From assembly GCF_019059575.1 (NCBI RefSeq), contig NW_024881590.1, positions 505,001 through 569,000 on the forward strand: a stretch of 64,000 nucleotides of DNA. Reading direction: 5' to 3'. The translations under genes were made by a program, and so were the position numbers. The notes under the pieces were generated by a model, which saw nothing but the letters and a program-made list of their open reading frames with translations, did no database searches and had not been told where the DNA came from. Position 1 is the first letter of the stretch. Every line of letters starts with the position of its first letter. Positions 1 through 57,431 of the stretch are shown here, in pieces. The DNA is from Amphibalanus amphitrite. Its lineage: Eukaryota > Arthropoda > Thecostraca > Balanomorpha > Balanidae.

Positions 1-1344
1 GATGAACAACGCAAAATCTAATTAGAAATGCTAAGCGAGCTGGCTTCAATCGAGCGCTGAAGCGCGTTTGGCTATTGCCGTATCTTACGTCCGCCGAATA
101 CTGTCCCGCACGGCACTCAGGTGCTGCGGTACAGCCTACCTCCCAGGTGTTTGATCGGCTGCTCGTACGCGCTAAGCCGCCTGCGCCTCCATGCTGTGAA
201 CACTACCGTTTCTTTCGCTAGTGAGTTTGTTTACAATGTAAAAAGGCGTCTGCATTTTTTGCGGTGTAAGGATGGAATGGACGGTAGAATATTGCAGGTG
301 GCAGAGACTAGCTAAACTAATTAGAAATGAGTAGGTAAAAGTGCATTTACGTATCGTGTAGCTGGAATAACCATCAACAAACTGCCGCACCGATAAGAAC
401 TGCAGTTGCCTCTAGTTTCCAGTGGGCTAAATACCCATTACTCATCCTGCATGTAGGCGCGGGACATGTGAGTTGTTATACAAGAAAGGCTTTGACGAAC
501 CTCTGCTCAAACGGCTATGATGATTACCTCAGAAGACGTATATTGATTGATCTTGAACCTGCACATAATATTTTTCCGAACACATGCATCAAATGCAAAA
601 TGCATTAAATATTTGTCAATTGTCAACAACAAAAATAGAGTTGACATTAGCGATTCATGACACGCGTGACGCGTATGTAGCAGTAATGTAAGCGGCTACA
701 CGAGTCCTACCATGCACTGCCTGACTTTGCTGATCTCAGGAAATACATGTATTACATTTAATGACACTCAGATCTCAACTATGAGTGGCAGAGAGCTACA
801 CAACAAAATGAGACAACAGCTTTAAAAAACAGCCCTCTGCGGGAATGACACAGGGTACTAACATCAAGAAAACCACCGAGGAAGGAACAAAATGAGAAAA
901 CCTCCACGCAAATAAAACGTCTTTTAGAAGATGGACCGCAAATTATATCTTTTGTACGCTCCTATTTAACATCTGATGTTTTTCTTAAAACGTAGTAGGT
1001 AATCGGCGTAAGCTGAACAACAAGTTTGAGTGCATCAGACGCGGTACACTGAGCTAACCTTCACCTGACATTGACCTGACATTTAAAAAACCGTCCGAAC
1101 CTTTTGAATGGAAGGACTTAGGACAGGACAGAGCCCCAGTTAAGCAGAGCTTGTTCGTTGGCCCTGCGCTCTACCCTCCGATCGCGCAATTCCTGGTCTA
1201 TGGCAGAATTTAGTCCAAATGCACATAGTCGCGCACGGCCGGTTCCCTCAATGAGTTCGGTTGGCTACGGCCTGCCACCAACCGCAACCATACACGTCAG
1301 GAGGCTCATAAACATCGAGCGTCCGTCGCACTTTGAACCTGGAC
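1..1344. other. Upstream stretch, no gene recognised
   Basis: Only short open frames, without conserved motifs or convincing splice pairs. Near 1060-1085 there is a TGACCTGACATTGACC-like motif, also present at 6716-6750 on the other side of the transposon stack. It may be an intron or upstream flank of gene 1. Confidence 0.4.
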
Positions 1345-2527
1345 TTAACCCTCGCCCGTAAACGGCGATCTGCCACCTTCGCCCATGCAGGGGGGGTTGG
1401 TGCGACCCCCCCTTGGCGTTTGAAAACGGAGCGTCGTAGAGCTTAGCGGAAAAAACCAACGGATTGCTCTTGCCGAGATCTCGCGATTGGTGGTCTATTT
1501 TTTGGTCCTAGGTCAACATTTGACCTACTTTTGACAGGTCAAAGGTCAAATTTTCGGAAAAATAGACTTTTTTCAACTTTCGGCGGCGATTGCGGCAAAA
1601 CGGTGGGAGATATCGACTTGAAACCTTCACTATCGTGTTCCTTGATCAATTCTCCATCGTTTGGTATGTATTTCGTTTCACTAGCTCTAAAAATGGCGCG
1701 TTGGGAGCCAGTGGCGGCGCCACGAATTTTCGCCAGTGGGGGCAAGCTTGAGGTGACCCGACTGTTGTCTAATACGCCGATCTGCAAAATCCATGAGCAC
1801 CTTGCCCCGAGATGTTGCCATTCAAAATTATTATGGTTTCAGGTTTCATGCATATGTATTGAGCTGAACCATTAACCCTCGCGGGCCCGCGCGGAAGGCG
1901 GGGGGGGGGGGGGGGGGCGTTTTTCGCCTCCCCTAGCGAATATTTGCGATACCTCACGAACGCTTAGGGATAGAAAGACGAAACTTGTTGTACCTTATGC
2001 CCCATTAATTTTACATCTTTTGAAGCAAAAAATTTGGACCTAGCCTCCTCGATAACGTCTCAGGACCGATTTCTCTAGGCAAACTTCGGCGCCACAGACG
2101 TGAACTTCAACCAGCTGCCAAAAATAGAGTTTTAGAGATAAAGACAAATTACGAGCACGGTTGTGTAGCATTTGACCCAGAAAAATATTTAACTAGCTTT
2201 AGTGACCTGAGGTCAGAGATCAGGTCAACGACCCCGAGCTGGGGCTTTATTTTTTTTCGCAAATAACTTCAACAAAAATGATGGTCCTAGAGCTACGGCA
2301 GTGGTACCTTCGCATTCGTCTCGTCGAGTCGCGTCGAATGACATATATATTGTTTGGAAAAGGTCAAGTTTTATGTTGACCTCATGTGACCTCGAATGAC
2401 CTTTGGTTGACTTTAACACATGAAAGGTCGTTTGTGATTATTTCGTAGCCGCTGATCACGATTCTGGCATCCATTTTGCTCTAAGCATTCGTTTAGAGCC
2501 TCAGGATGGCAAAACGTGTCTTAATTA

Positions 2528-3717
2528 TTATCCCGGCCGGGCCCGGGGGGTAATCCCAACCACCGCAGCCCGGGGGGGGGGGGCGTTTTTCGCCCCCCTG
2601 TATAACTCTGTAAATAAGGGAGGTACGGAAACAAAAGCGATACCAAACGAAAGGTCCTTACGAGACGATTCTAATGCACCTAAGATTTTTGACCTCAGGT
2701 CAATTTTCAAGGTCAGAGGTCAATGTCAAAGGCAAAAACCGCCACATGTGTAGTGATCTCAAAGTAATCCTTCTAAAGGACGGCAGGCTGCATCAAACCG
2801 GCAAAATTGGCTGTCAAACGAAAGAAGAGAATCTGAGGATTCTGAAAATGTGCTCAAAGTGAAAGGTCAAGGTCAAGGTCACGCTCAAAATTGACCTCAA
2901 ACTTGGCACTTTTTCGCATATCTTGCGTGCTAACTTCCAAGATGTTTTGAAATGTTTTGAGGCTGATCAGTTCCCTATTTGTGGTTCATCTTACGATACA
3001 AGGCTGCTCAAAGGTCAAGGTCACAGAAGAGTATCCCTGCTAGAGGCTATTTCACTGATTCAAGTTAGTAATAATAAATAAGACAATTTTGCAATCCGGA
3101 AGCTCTAAATGAAGGCTTAGAGGAAAATAGATGCCAGATTCGTGATCAGCGGGTACAAATCCATCATAAACGACCTTTCATGTGTCAAGGTCAACCAGAG
3201 GTCATTCGAGGTCACATGAGGTCAACATAAAATTTGACCTTTTCCGAACAAAATATATATCATTCGACGCGGCTTGACAAGGCGAATGCGATGGTACCAC
3301 TGCCGTAGCTCTAGGACCATTTTTGTCGAAGTTATTTGCGAAAAACTAAAACCACATTTCGGGGTCGTTGACCTGACCTCTGACCTCAGGTCACCAAAAC
3401 TATTTTTCTATTTTTCTCTAGGTCAAACGCTACACAACCGTGCTCGTAATGTGTCTTTATTCTCTAAAACTCTATTTTTAGCAGCTATTTGAAGTTTGCG
3501 TCTGTGACGCCGAAGTTTACCGTGCAGGGGTCTAGAAAAATGGACCTTGTGACGTCATCAAGGGGGCTAGGTCCAAATTTTTTACTTCAGAAGATGTCAA
3601 ATTGATGGGAGAAAAGGTACTGAAAGTTTCGCCTTCCTATCCCTAAGCGCTCGGATGCTATCGCAAATATTCGCCAGGGGGGGCGAAAAACGCCCCCCCC
3701 GGGCCCGCGAGGGTTAT
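2528..3717 (+). mobile_element. TTAA element, GGGCCC family, self-nested copy
   Basis: An intact 1.19-kb copy with TTAT at both flanks (2528-2531, 3714-3717). The left end is CCCGGCCGGGCCCGGGG and the right end CGGGCCCGCGAGGG. It inserted in opposite orientation into another copy of its own family; the rejoined flanks read like the uninterrupted interior near 12665-12700. Confidence 0.8.
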
Positions 3718-4113
3718 ACCTGACTTGAATAAGTGAAAGAAAAAAAGTATAACAAAAAGTGCAAAGTTTGTGGTCAATTTTGAGCATGACCGTGACCTTG
3801 AATTTGAATGTTATGCACATCATGGGATTTCCGGACTCTCTTTTTTCGTTTAACATTTGCATTTTAGCCGGTTTTATGCACCATGCCGTCCTCTGGAACA
3901 CGTACTTTGAGACCATTACAAAAGTGCCGATTTTTGCCTTTGACCTTGACTTCTGACCTTGAAAATTAGCCTGAGGTCAAAAAGTTTAGGTGCTTTAAGG
4001 ATCTTCTCGTAGATATCTTTCATTTGGTACCGTTTTTGTTTTCGTAGCTGCCTTATTTACGGAGTTAGACAGGTGGGGGAGGGGGGCTACCCCCGGGCTG
4101 CGGTGGTTGGGAT

Positions 4114-5374
4114 TGTTATGTGCGGACTTGTGGGTTTGATTCCGGCCACTCTAATCGCCCGAGGCACGGCCGGCCACCGGGGCTGACCGGTCGTCCCCTC
4201 CTGAGCCAATACAGTTGACCGACACGAGAGCTAGTGTGTGGACCGGGAGCCGGGGCGAATCGAACATGGCGCGGTCGCAGTGATACGCGAACCGATATGA
4301 GACACAGCTCTCTCATTTGACTCGGACTAATGTGATAAGTGTGATACGTGTCTACTTTGCTGCCGAGTGAAGCGTTTCAGTGTTTAACGTGTGACGATGT
4401 CGGACTGCGAGCAGGAGGAGCGAGACGCCAAGCCGCCGGGCGCGGCACCGGCGACTGAGACATCGACAGAGCTGCTGACTCGGCTTCTGGGGCAGCAGCT
4501 GGAGCTGGCGGCCAGGCGTGATGAGCAACTAACGATGCTTCTACAACACATCCAGCAGGGCGCGGCTGCCGGCGCCCGACCAGTCGACGGCAGCGGCGCG
4601 CTTGCGGCGGCGAGTGGCGGTTGCCCGCCCGCGGCGGCGGGTGGCGGCAGCGCGCCTACGGCGTCTGGCGGCGGCGGCGCGCCTGCGGCGACTGGCGGCG
4701 GGAGCGCACCTGCGGCGGCCGCGGTTACAGAGAGTGTCGCCGCCGCGGCGGCTGTGCCGCCTACAGTCGGTTCCCGGCAACGGATCTGCCTGCCGGCGAC
4801 TGGGACGCCAGTCCCCAGGCTGCACTCATCAGCGTCACTCATCGAATTCGACACATGGAGAAGAAAATTCGACGGATACTGTCTGCTCACCCGTGTGCGT
4901 GAGCTAACAACAGCGGAACAGAAGGCCGCCCTCATCGCCGTATTAGACGACGACTGGACACGGATCGTCGACTTCGGGCTCCAGCTACCCGCGGACGCGG
5001 ATCTGGACAGCGTCCTCGAGGCCATGCAGAAGTACTTGCGTCGCCAACGCAACGTCATAGTCGACCGCATGGACTTCACAGCCAGACTACAGCAGCCAGG
5101 TGAATCCATCGACGAGTATGTGTGCGCCCTGAGAGAGATAGCAGCGTGCTGTGACTTTTGCCAACACTGTGCCGATGATCGATTCCGGGATCATATCGTC
5201 GTGGGCACAATCGACAGTGACGCGCGAAGGCGCATGCTAGAGACTGCCGACCTCACATTTGAGAAAGCGCTGGACATATGTCGTGCCTGTGAATGCGCCA
5301 CCAACAACAATCAGGAGATCACGCAGTCAGGGACGGTCGGACGGATATCTCGCTACCGTCAAGCGAATCGAACA
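4114..5374 (+). mobile_element. Gag-only LTR retrotransposon remnant
   Basis: It starts TGTTATGTGC and ends CGAATCGAACA. A perfect 5-bp target duplication GGGAT lies at 4109-4113 and 5375-5379. A candidate 153-bp left LTR ends at 4266 and is followed by a TGGCGCGG primer-binding-like start. At the right only the last 12 nt of the LTR (GCGAATCGAACA) remain, abutting gag. No pol or protease is present. Confidence 0.7.
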
Positions 5375-5419
5375 GGGATTACCCCCGGGCCCGGCCGGGT
5401 TACGGTTGCGAGCAAATAA
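4397..5419 (+). CDS. Ty3/gypsy-like Gag (capsid) fragment
   Basis: An ORF from ATG 4397 gives about 340 residues. The N-terminal third is acidic, then a low-complexity Gly/Ala/Pro run (about residues 60-120), then a capsid-like region (FDTWRRKFDGYC, LEAMQKYLRRQRNVIVDRMDF, GESIDEYVCALREIA) typical of Gag in Ty3-type retrotransposons. No CX2CX4HX4C zinc knuckle is seen. The retroelement part ends at 5374, and the last 14 or so codons read into the flanking element. In an intact element Gag forms the particle that packages the RNA. This copy lacks pol and could only move with help. The GC-rich Ala/Gly stretch also opens long spurious frames on both strands. Confidence 0.7.
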   Translation: MSDCEQEERDAKPPGAAPATETSTELLTRLLGQQLELAARRDEQLTMLLQHIQQGAAAGARPVDGSGALAAASGGCPPAAAGGGSAPTASGGGGAPAATGGGSAPAAAAVTESVAAAAAVPPTVGSRQRICLPATGTPVPRLHSSASLIEFDTWRRKFDGYCLLTRVRELTTAEQKAALIAVLDDDWTRIVDFGLQLPADADLDSVLEAMQKYLRRQRNVIVDRMDFTARLQQPGESIDEYVCALREIAACCDFCQHCADDRFRDHIVVGTIDSDARRRMLETADLTFEKALDICRACECATNNNQEITQSGTVGRISRYRQANRTGITPGPGRVTVASK

Positions 5420-6764
5420 AACTATCGAACTAGATTGCGAGACACAAACCTGTGAAAACGTTATGTTGTTCGTTGAGATGTAAAATGGTGTATTCCTCAA
5501 AACAATCGACAGTACCTAGTTCTCTTTTTTCCCGTAGTACGTTTGTATATGTGCGATTCTCTCACACACGATTGATTCCAGAATAAGCTCCATTAGTGCG
5601 ACCCACACACATTTCCAGATAACCCGGATATGCATACCTATCACATTTTGTCTATACCTCCCTAAGCTCAGCTCAGTCTAAGGGTTCCCAAAAGAGGGTG
5701 ATCTCTTCTCTGGCCGACTTTTGACAAGGTGCCTCTCAACCTCCTCGAGGTCAAGCTCGAGGGCAGCCTTCGGGTGCAAATGAAAAAATAGTAGGAGAAT
5801 GAGTGGGAGTAGGAGATATGCGACAGACGGTCCGAGAACGAACGTTCTGCTGATGCACGTGATACGGGGAGTGGGGACCGACGAGTCCGACGACCTTCAA
5901 AAACAGGCGTACTATTATGTTATTAACCGCCTATCATAAATGTTGCACCGGTCTTCTGTTCCCCTTTCAACATCAGCCAAATTTTGTGGGGGCAAAAACA
6001 TAGTCTTGCCCCCACGGCCTCCTGCCAGTGGGGGCAGTCTGCCCCCACTGCCCCCACGGTGGCGCCGCCCTTGTTGGGAGCGCCGGAAGTCGGCAAGGTC
6101 ACAGTCGGCAGCAGAAATTCGAAAAATCAAAATTTAAATTTTTGAAATCTGATTGTATTTTTGGATTTGGGAGGTCCATTTGCTCCCTATAGAAGCTAAT
6201 ATTGCTGCATATTCCCATTGAGGTGACAAGAATTAGCAAAATAGTGGTTCGGGCGCTTTTCAAAAATAGTACCGGACGCTGTTCCTCTTGTGACGTCATA
6301 GCTCCGTGACCTGACCTGACCCGGTCAAGTTTCTTATACCATATGATAGCCAATACTTGCCCCAACATGCATGGGAAGTTTCATCACGATCCATCAACCG
6401 ATGTCCGTACCACCGGCAGGAAACCTCTGGCGTTGGCACTCAGTTTGTGAAAATCCGGCCGGAGGCTGTTCCCTTTGTGACGTCATAACTCCGTGACCTG
6501 ACATGACCCGGTGAATTTTTTTTTTATCAAAAGATGCGCAAGGTTTGCCCCATAAGCGCAGCGCCGCCATTTTTGCACTATTTCCGAAAAGCCTCAGGGG
6601 GGGGGGGGTTGCACCAACCCCCCCCCCTACATGGGCGAGGGTTAATTAAACAACCGTGACGCGTGCTCTCACCATTCAGAGTTCAACACTCTCACGACTG
6701 AACGGCGGAACAATGACCTGACATTGACCTGACATTGACCTGACCCGGCACTGACCTTCTGCAG

Positions 6765-25083
<18,319 letters not shown>

Positions 25084-26898
25084 AGTGCGCGCGTGCGCAC
25101 GGCACCCACCGAGACGGCAGCACGGCCGCGATACACAAACAGGGCAAACGCGGCGCGCTCATTTGAGGCCTCCGGTCCTTTGGAGTCACGGCTGAATCTG
25201 CTTTTATTTCAGGAACAGGAGGCGGGGTAATTGGACTGTGCTACCCATTGTCAGCTATGACGGAGCCATTCCAAAATAGCATACGATTTTCTACCAGCTG
25301 AATCGTAAATCAGCTGTGTCGCAGGTATCCATGCACTGCGGTGCGTTAGTTACATCAGAGTTAACAGTGCCTATCTATCCGAAATTCCTTGAAAAATTAT
25401 CGAGGCAATAATAATAGGTATAGGCAACGAAATTAGCCCTTCTTTACAGGTGAATATTTTTTTTTTTATTAAGCATCATGTTTTCAGGGAAATATACATT
25501 CCGAAGGGTAGTACATAAAAAAGCTGCAGAATAGACCTCTATATAGCGGTCTACAGAGGTGTACACAGTGGTCAATACGCTGCAACATAATGCCAGATAG
25601 GAATAATAATATAAAAAACAAATGCGACTGCCAGCAGAAGGTGTAGGCCTGTGGCACTGCAGTGCCTGTCAGGTTCAGCAGCACCATAGAACTTTGCCAG
25701 ATGACTGTCACAGCCGGGGAACTAATCATCTATACCACAGGTCACCTATGGCTGCACCCATGCAAACACACCGGGTGCTCTTTGTAACGGTCGGATCACA
25801 TGGAAAGTGCTAGTGGCCCTTGTTTTCCTTTCTCCGTTTTTTTTTAATCTTTATATCAGTTCAATCCATTTGCAGCCATCCGAGTCAATGATACCATGCA
25901 ATATATATTATACACATACCACATACATACACTAGAATATATATTTCACGCCTTTTCAGTAATGTGGTAGTTCGTTCATCTTGAACGTACCTACCTAACG
26001 ACGTTTCGCCTAGTTATTGCTACACGACTGAATTAATGGTTTTGCTGGCCACAGTTTACATTCTTTTCGCCCCATACTCCTTCAACCAGGAATAATCTCG
26101 GAAAGAAAGAGAAGTTTGCTCTGGACCAGCATTATGTTCACAGCTATAGCCATGAGCCGATGTTTCCTATTGTTATAATTTCGAATCAATCAAGCAGCCG
26201 AATGTGTAATAAATACGGGAAACGAAAAAAAACGGAAGAGAGCAATGCCCGTCGTGTGACTTGTCTTAGCTCGAGTCAGTTTGGTGTGAACTGACAGCAC
26301 TTAGCAGTCTGGCTGCCAGCCGTGACTACGGATTGTGTGTGGTGGCGAGTGTCGGTCCCCGACCCTTGGTGGTGTTCTGTTTCGCTTTGCGCCTTCCTCG
26401 TGTCTCCCAGACCCGGTGTGAGCCGTCACACCACCGGCGTTCCACTGTTGGACGCGCCTCAGAGCAGCATTGACAGTCGTGTCGCGGTACGACTGTCCCT
26501 CGGTGTATGTACCTGCAGAGTGGTTCGTTGTGTTTCTCCAAACATGCCGAGTTCATATGTGCCCGTTTATCTGTGATAATTGTGCTCCCACCCGTCATCC
26601 ACTACCCTTGCAAGGTGTTTTCAATGTGCCTAGGTGGTGCCCATTCATCTGAACCGAGTGTTATCTGCGCGTGAGGGGTGTGCAAAGGCAACATTTTCAC
26701 GTTTGTATCGTATGCTGTTGTGCAAATGTGCGCATCTCTGAATCGATATACACGTCGAAGTATTCCGGAACGATTTTGTCGCTAAATTCAGTTCCGGCTT
26801 GGTTAGTTATTTCTATATAGTTATAATCACTCACTTATGTCATATCTCAAAATGTATGTCACTCCTAGGTAGGCTTTGTTCAGCACTGGTATGTACCT
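25084..26898. other. 3' flank of gene 1 and intergenic DNA
   Basis: AT-rich sequence after the gene 1 stop, with one AATAAA. Short open frames near 26322-26652 have no recognisable motif. No element with paired ends was found. Confidence 0.5.
26208..26213 (+). promoter_or_regulatory. Candidate polyadenylation signal of gene 1
   Basis: AATAAA, 1.1 kb after the gene 1 stop codon, in AT-rich sequence without other coding signs. It would imply a long 3' UTR. It is the clearest canonical hexamer seen between the stop and gene 2. Confidence 0.35.
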
Positions 26899-26906
26899 AC
26901 CTTGTC

Positions 26907-27068
26907 CAGTGGCGGATCCAGGGGGGGGGGGGGCAAAATGGGCATTTGCCCCCCCCCCCCAAACGGCATAATTTTAACATTACGCCTATGGACGAGGCAT
27001 GGAAAGAATCGATAAATTGTTATGGTTTGCCCCCCCCCCCCCAAAACTCCGAGCTGGATCCGCCTCTG
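26907..27068. mobile_element. hAT MITE
   Basis: 162 bp, CAGTGGCGGATCCAG left and CTGGATCCGCCTCTG right. A perfect 8-bp target duplication ACCTTGTC lies at 26899-26906 and 27069-27076. G-run and C-run blocks fill the interior. A related left end begins at 63086. Confidence 0.88.
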
Positions 27069-27076
27069 ACCTTGTC

Positions 27077-27770
27077 CCTTGCTGGCGAATGCTGGTTGCA
27101 CAATTTGTGTTTGTGTTTGTGACGAAGGAAAGTGTGACCGTCTCCATATGTCTTATGATCATGTCAATTGTCAGGCTATGATCATGATCATGTTAAGATC
27201 ATGTCATGATCATGATCTGATGATCTGGCGTGATCATCAGATCATGTCAGATCATGTTTCCATGCACGTACCTACCAGAACCTAAGTTTGTACATATGAA
27301 CTGCGCGTGAGGCATAAGTGTACCTATACCTACTCATAGTGATATTCCCTTCCATTCGATGCCAGTAGTAACTCATTAGTCATTTGGCGTCTGCAGAAAC
27401 AGTATGAATATATGAGGATTTCAACCTAAAAATGTCAAATGCCGTTTGTGTCACGAAGTGTCCGCAGCTACTAGGGCTGGAGATGGTGTGGAAGGGAGGG
27501 GTCGGATTCTGCACCCTGCCTGAAGCTATATACTTGTACCGCATTACTTTTTCCATTGTTTATTCAGAAGTTCGGTGCCAGAAAGTAAGTCGTCATTCGG
27601 TTCGTTCAGAGTCGTTCAGGTTCTTTAGCTGCATTATCATTACAGGGCCTGACGGACCGCTTTTTATATTTCACACTGTGAATGTTTGATCGGTGGAACG
27701 CGCCAGGCCGTAGCGAAACGGTCACTTGTTGGTGATCGGAGCTACGGCGAGCCCAGAGCGTAGCGGAGGA
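27077..27770. other. Region upstream of gene 2
   Basis: It contains a dense cluster of ATGATC/GATCAT words (about 27155-27260). No TATA box or ORF with a recognisable product was identified. It presumably holds the gene 2 promoter and 5' UTR. Confidence 0.4.
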
Positions 27771-56877
<29,107 letters not shown>

Positions 56878-57431
56878 GTAAGATATTGCATTTGCTTGTC
56901 TGTGTAAGCACTCGGTGTGTAGAACTGTTTTTCCAAAACTCGACGGCAAGAGTGCGGATTTTTCAACATATAGGCGTAGGAACAAGGGGGCCGGGAGCCA
57001 TGCCCCCACTTTTCAGCCATTTCCAAGGCACGCATAGCTTGCAACCCCAATGCTTAATACGTTTTAACCAAGAATCACCAAGTACAAGAAACTAGAAAGC
57101 CTGCAACTTGCAAGTTTTAAACCCATGAAAGCTACCGGTTTCCTTGCATATTTGACTACATGTAACTACTATGGCAGGGGTCGGCAACCTATTACCTACG
57201 GCCCGCGGGCCGGATCCGGCCCGCGACCATCTGAAGTCTGGCCCGCTGCTGGTATCAGGATCTTACATTGTGTTCCGGCTCGCCGGTCCTCATATACGTA
57301 AATCGACTTTTTCCCCACACAAAAGATCAGCCCAATGATAATGGCGCCCACCAAATATCTGGTCAGATAATAAGATGACACAAACATTTCTTCCATTTTC
57401 AAACTCGCCTTTTCCTCTGCCAGGGTCTGTC

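Larger units (their letters stand above)
1872..5403 (-). mobile_element. TTAA element, GGGCCC family, reverse copy carrying two insertions
   Basis: It begins TTAACCCTCGCGGGCCCG (1872) and ends GGGCCCGGCCGGGTTAC (5403). The segments 1872-2527, 3718-4113 and 5375-5403 together align, reversed, with the intact copy at 12126-13316. It is interrupted by a same-family copy (2528-3717) and by an LTR-type gag element (4114-5374). Confidence 0.75.
1709..6073. mobile_element. hAT-type element inside the outer TTAA element
   Basis: The terminal inverted repeats are CAGTGGCGGCGCCAC (left) and GTGGCGCCGCCCTTG (right). They are flanked by a perfect 8-bp target duplication TTGGGAGC at 1701-1708 and 6074-6081. 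No transposase was recognised. The interior consists of the element at 1872-5403 plus about 0.8 kb of unique sequence. An 8-bp duplication and CA...TG ends are hAT features. Confidence 0.8.
1345..6645. mobile_element. Outer TTAA element (piggyBac-like MITE) split by nested insertions
   Basis: The left end TTAACCCTCGCCC (1345) and the right end GGGCGAGGGTTAA (6645) are inverted. Both are followed inward by a G-run, a TTGGTGCGA / TTGCACCAA loop and a C-run. The left end has a second CGCCC copy about 27 bp inward. Removing the hAT element 1709-6073 leaves about 936 bp, the size typical of these elements. Confidence 0.65.

Noticed and set aside
1889..1920. Long G-runs as pure assembly artefacts
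   Set aside because: They occur at the same structural place in every element and pair with C-runs. Their exact lengths may still be unreliable.
4384..5109. Minus-strand frame of 241 residues and two alternative plus frames over gag
   Set aside because: Low-complexity GC-rich Ala/Gly codons open all frames; only the 4397 frame has capsid-like features.
27432..27689. 85-residue open frame before gene 2 as an extra gene
   Set aside because: No recognisable motif, no splice partner and no match in composition to the coding exons.
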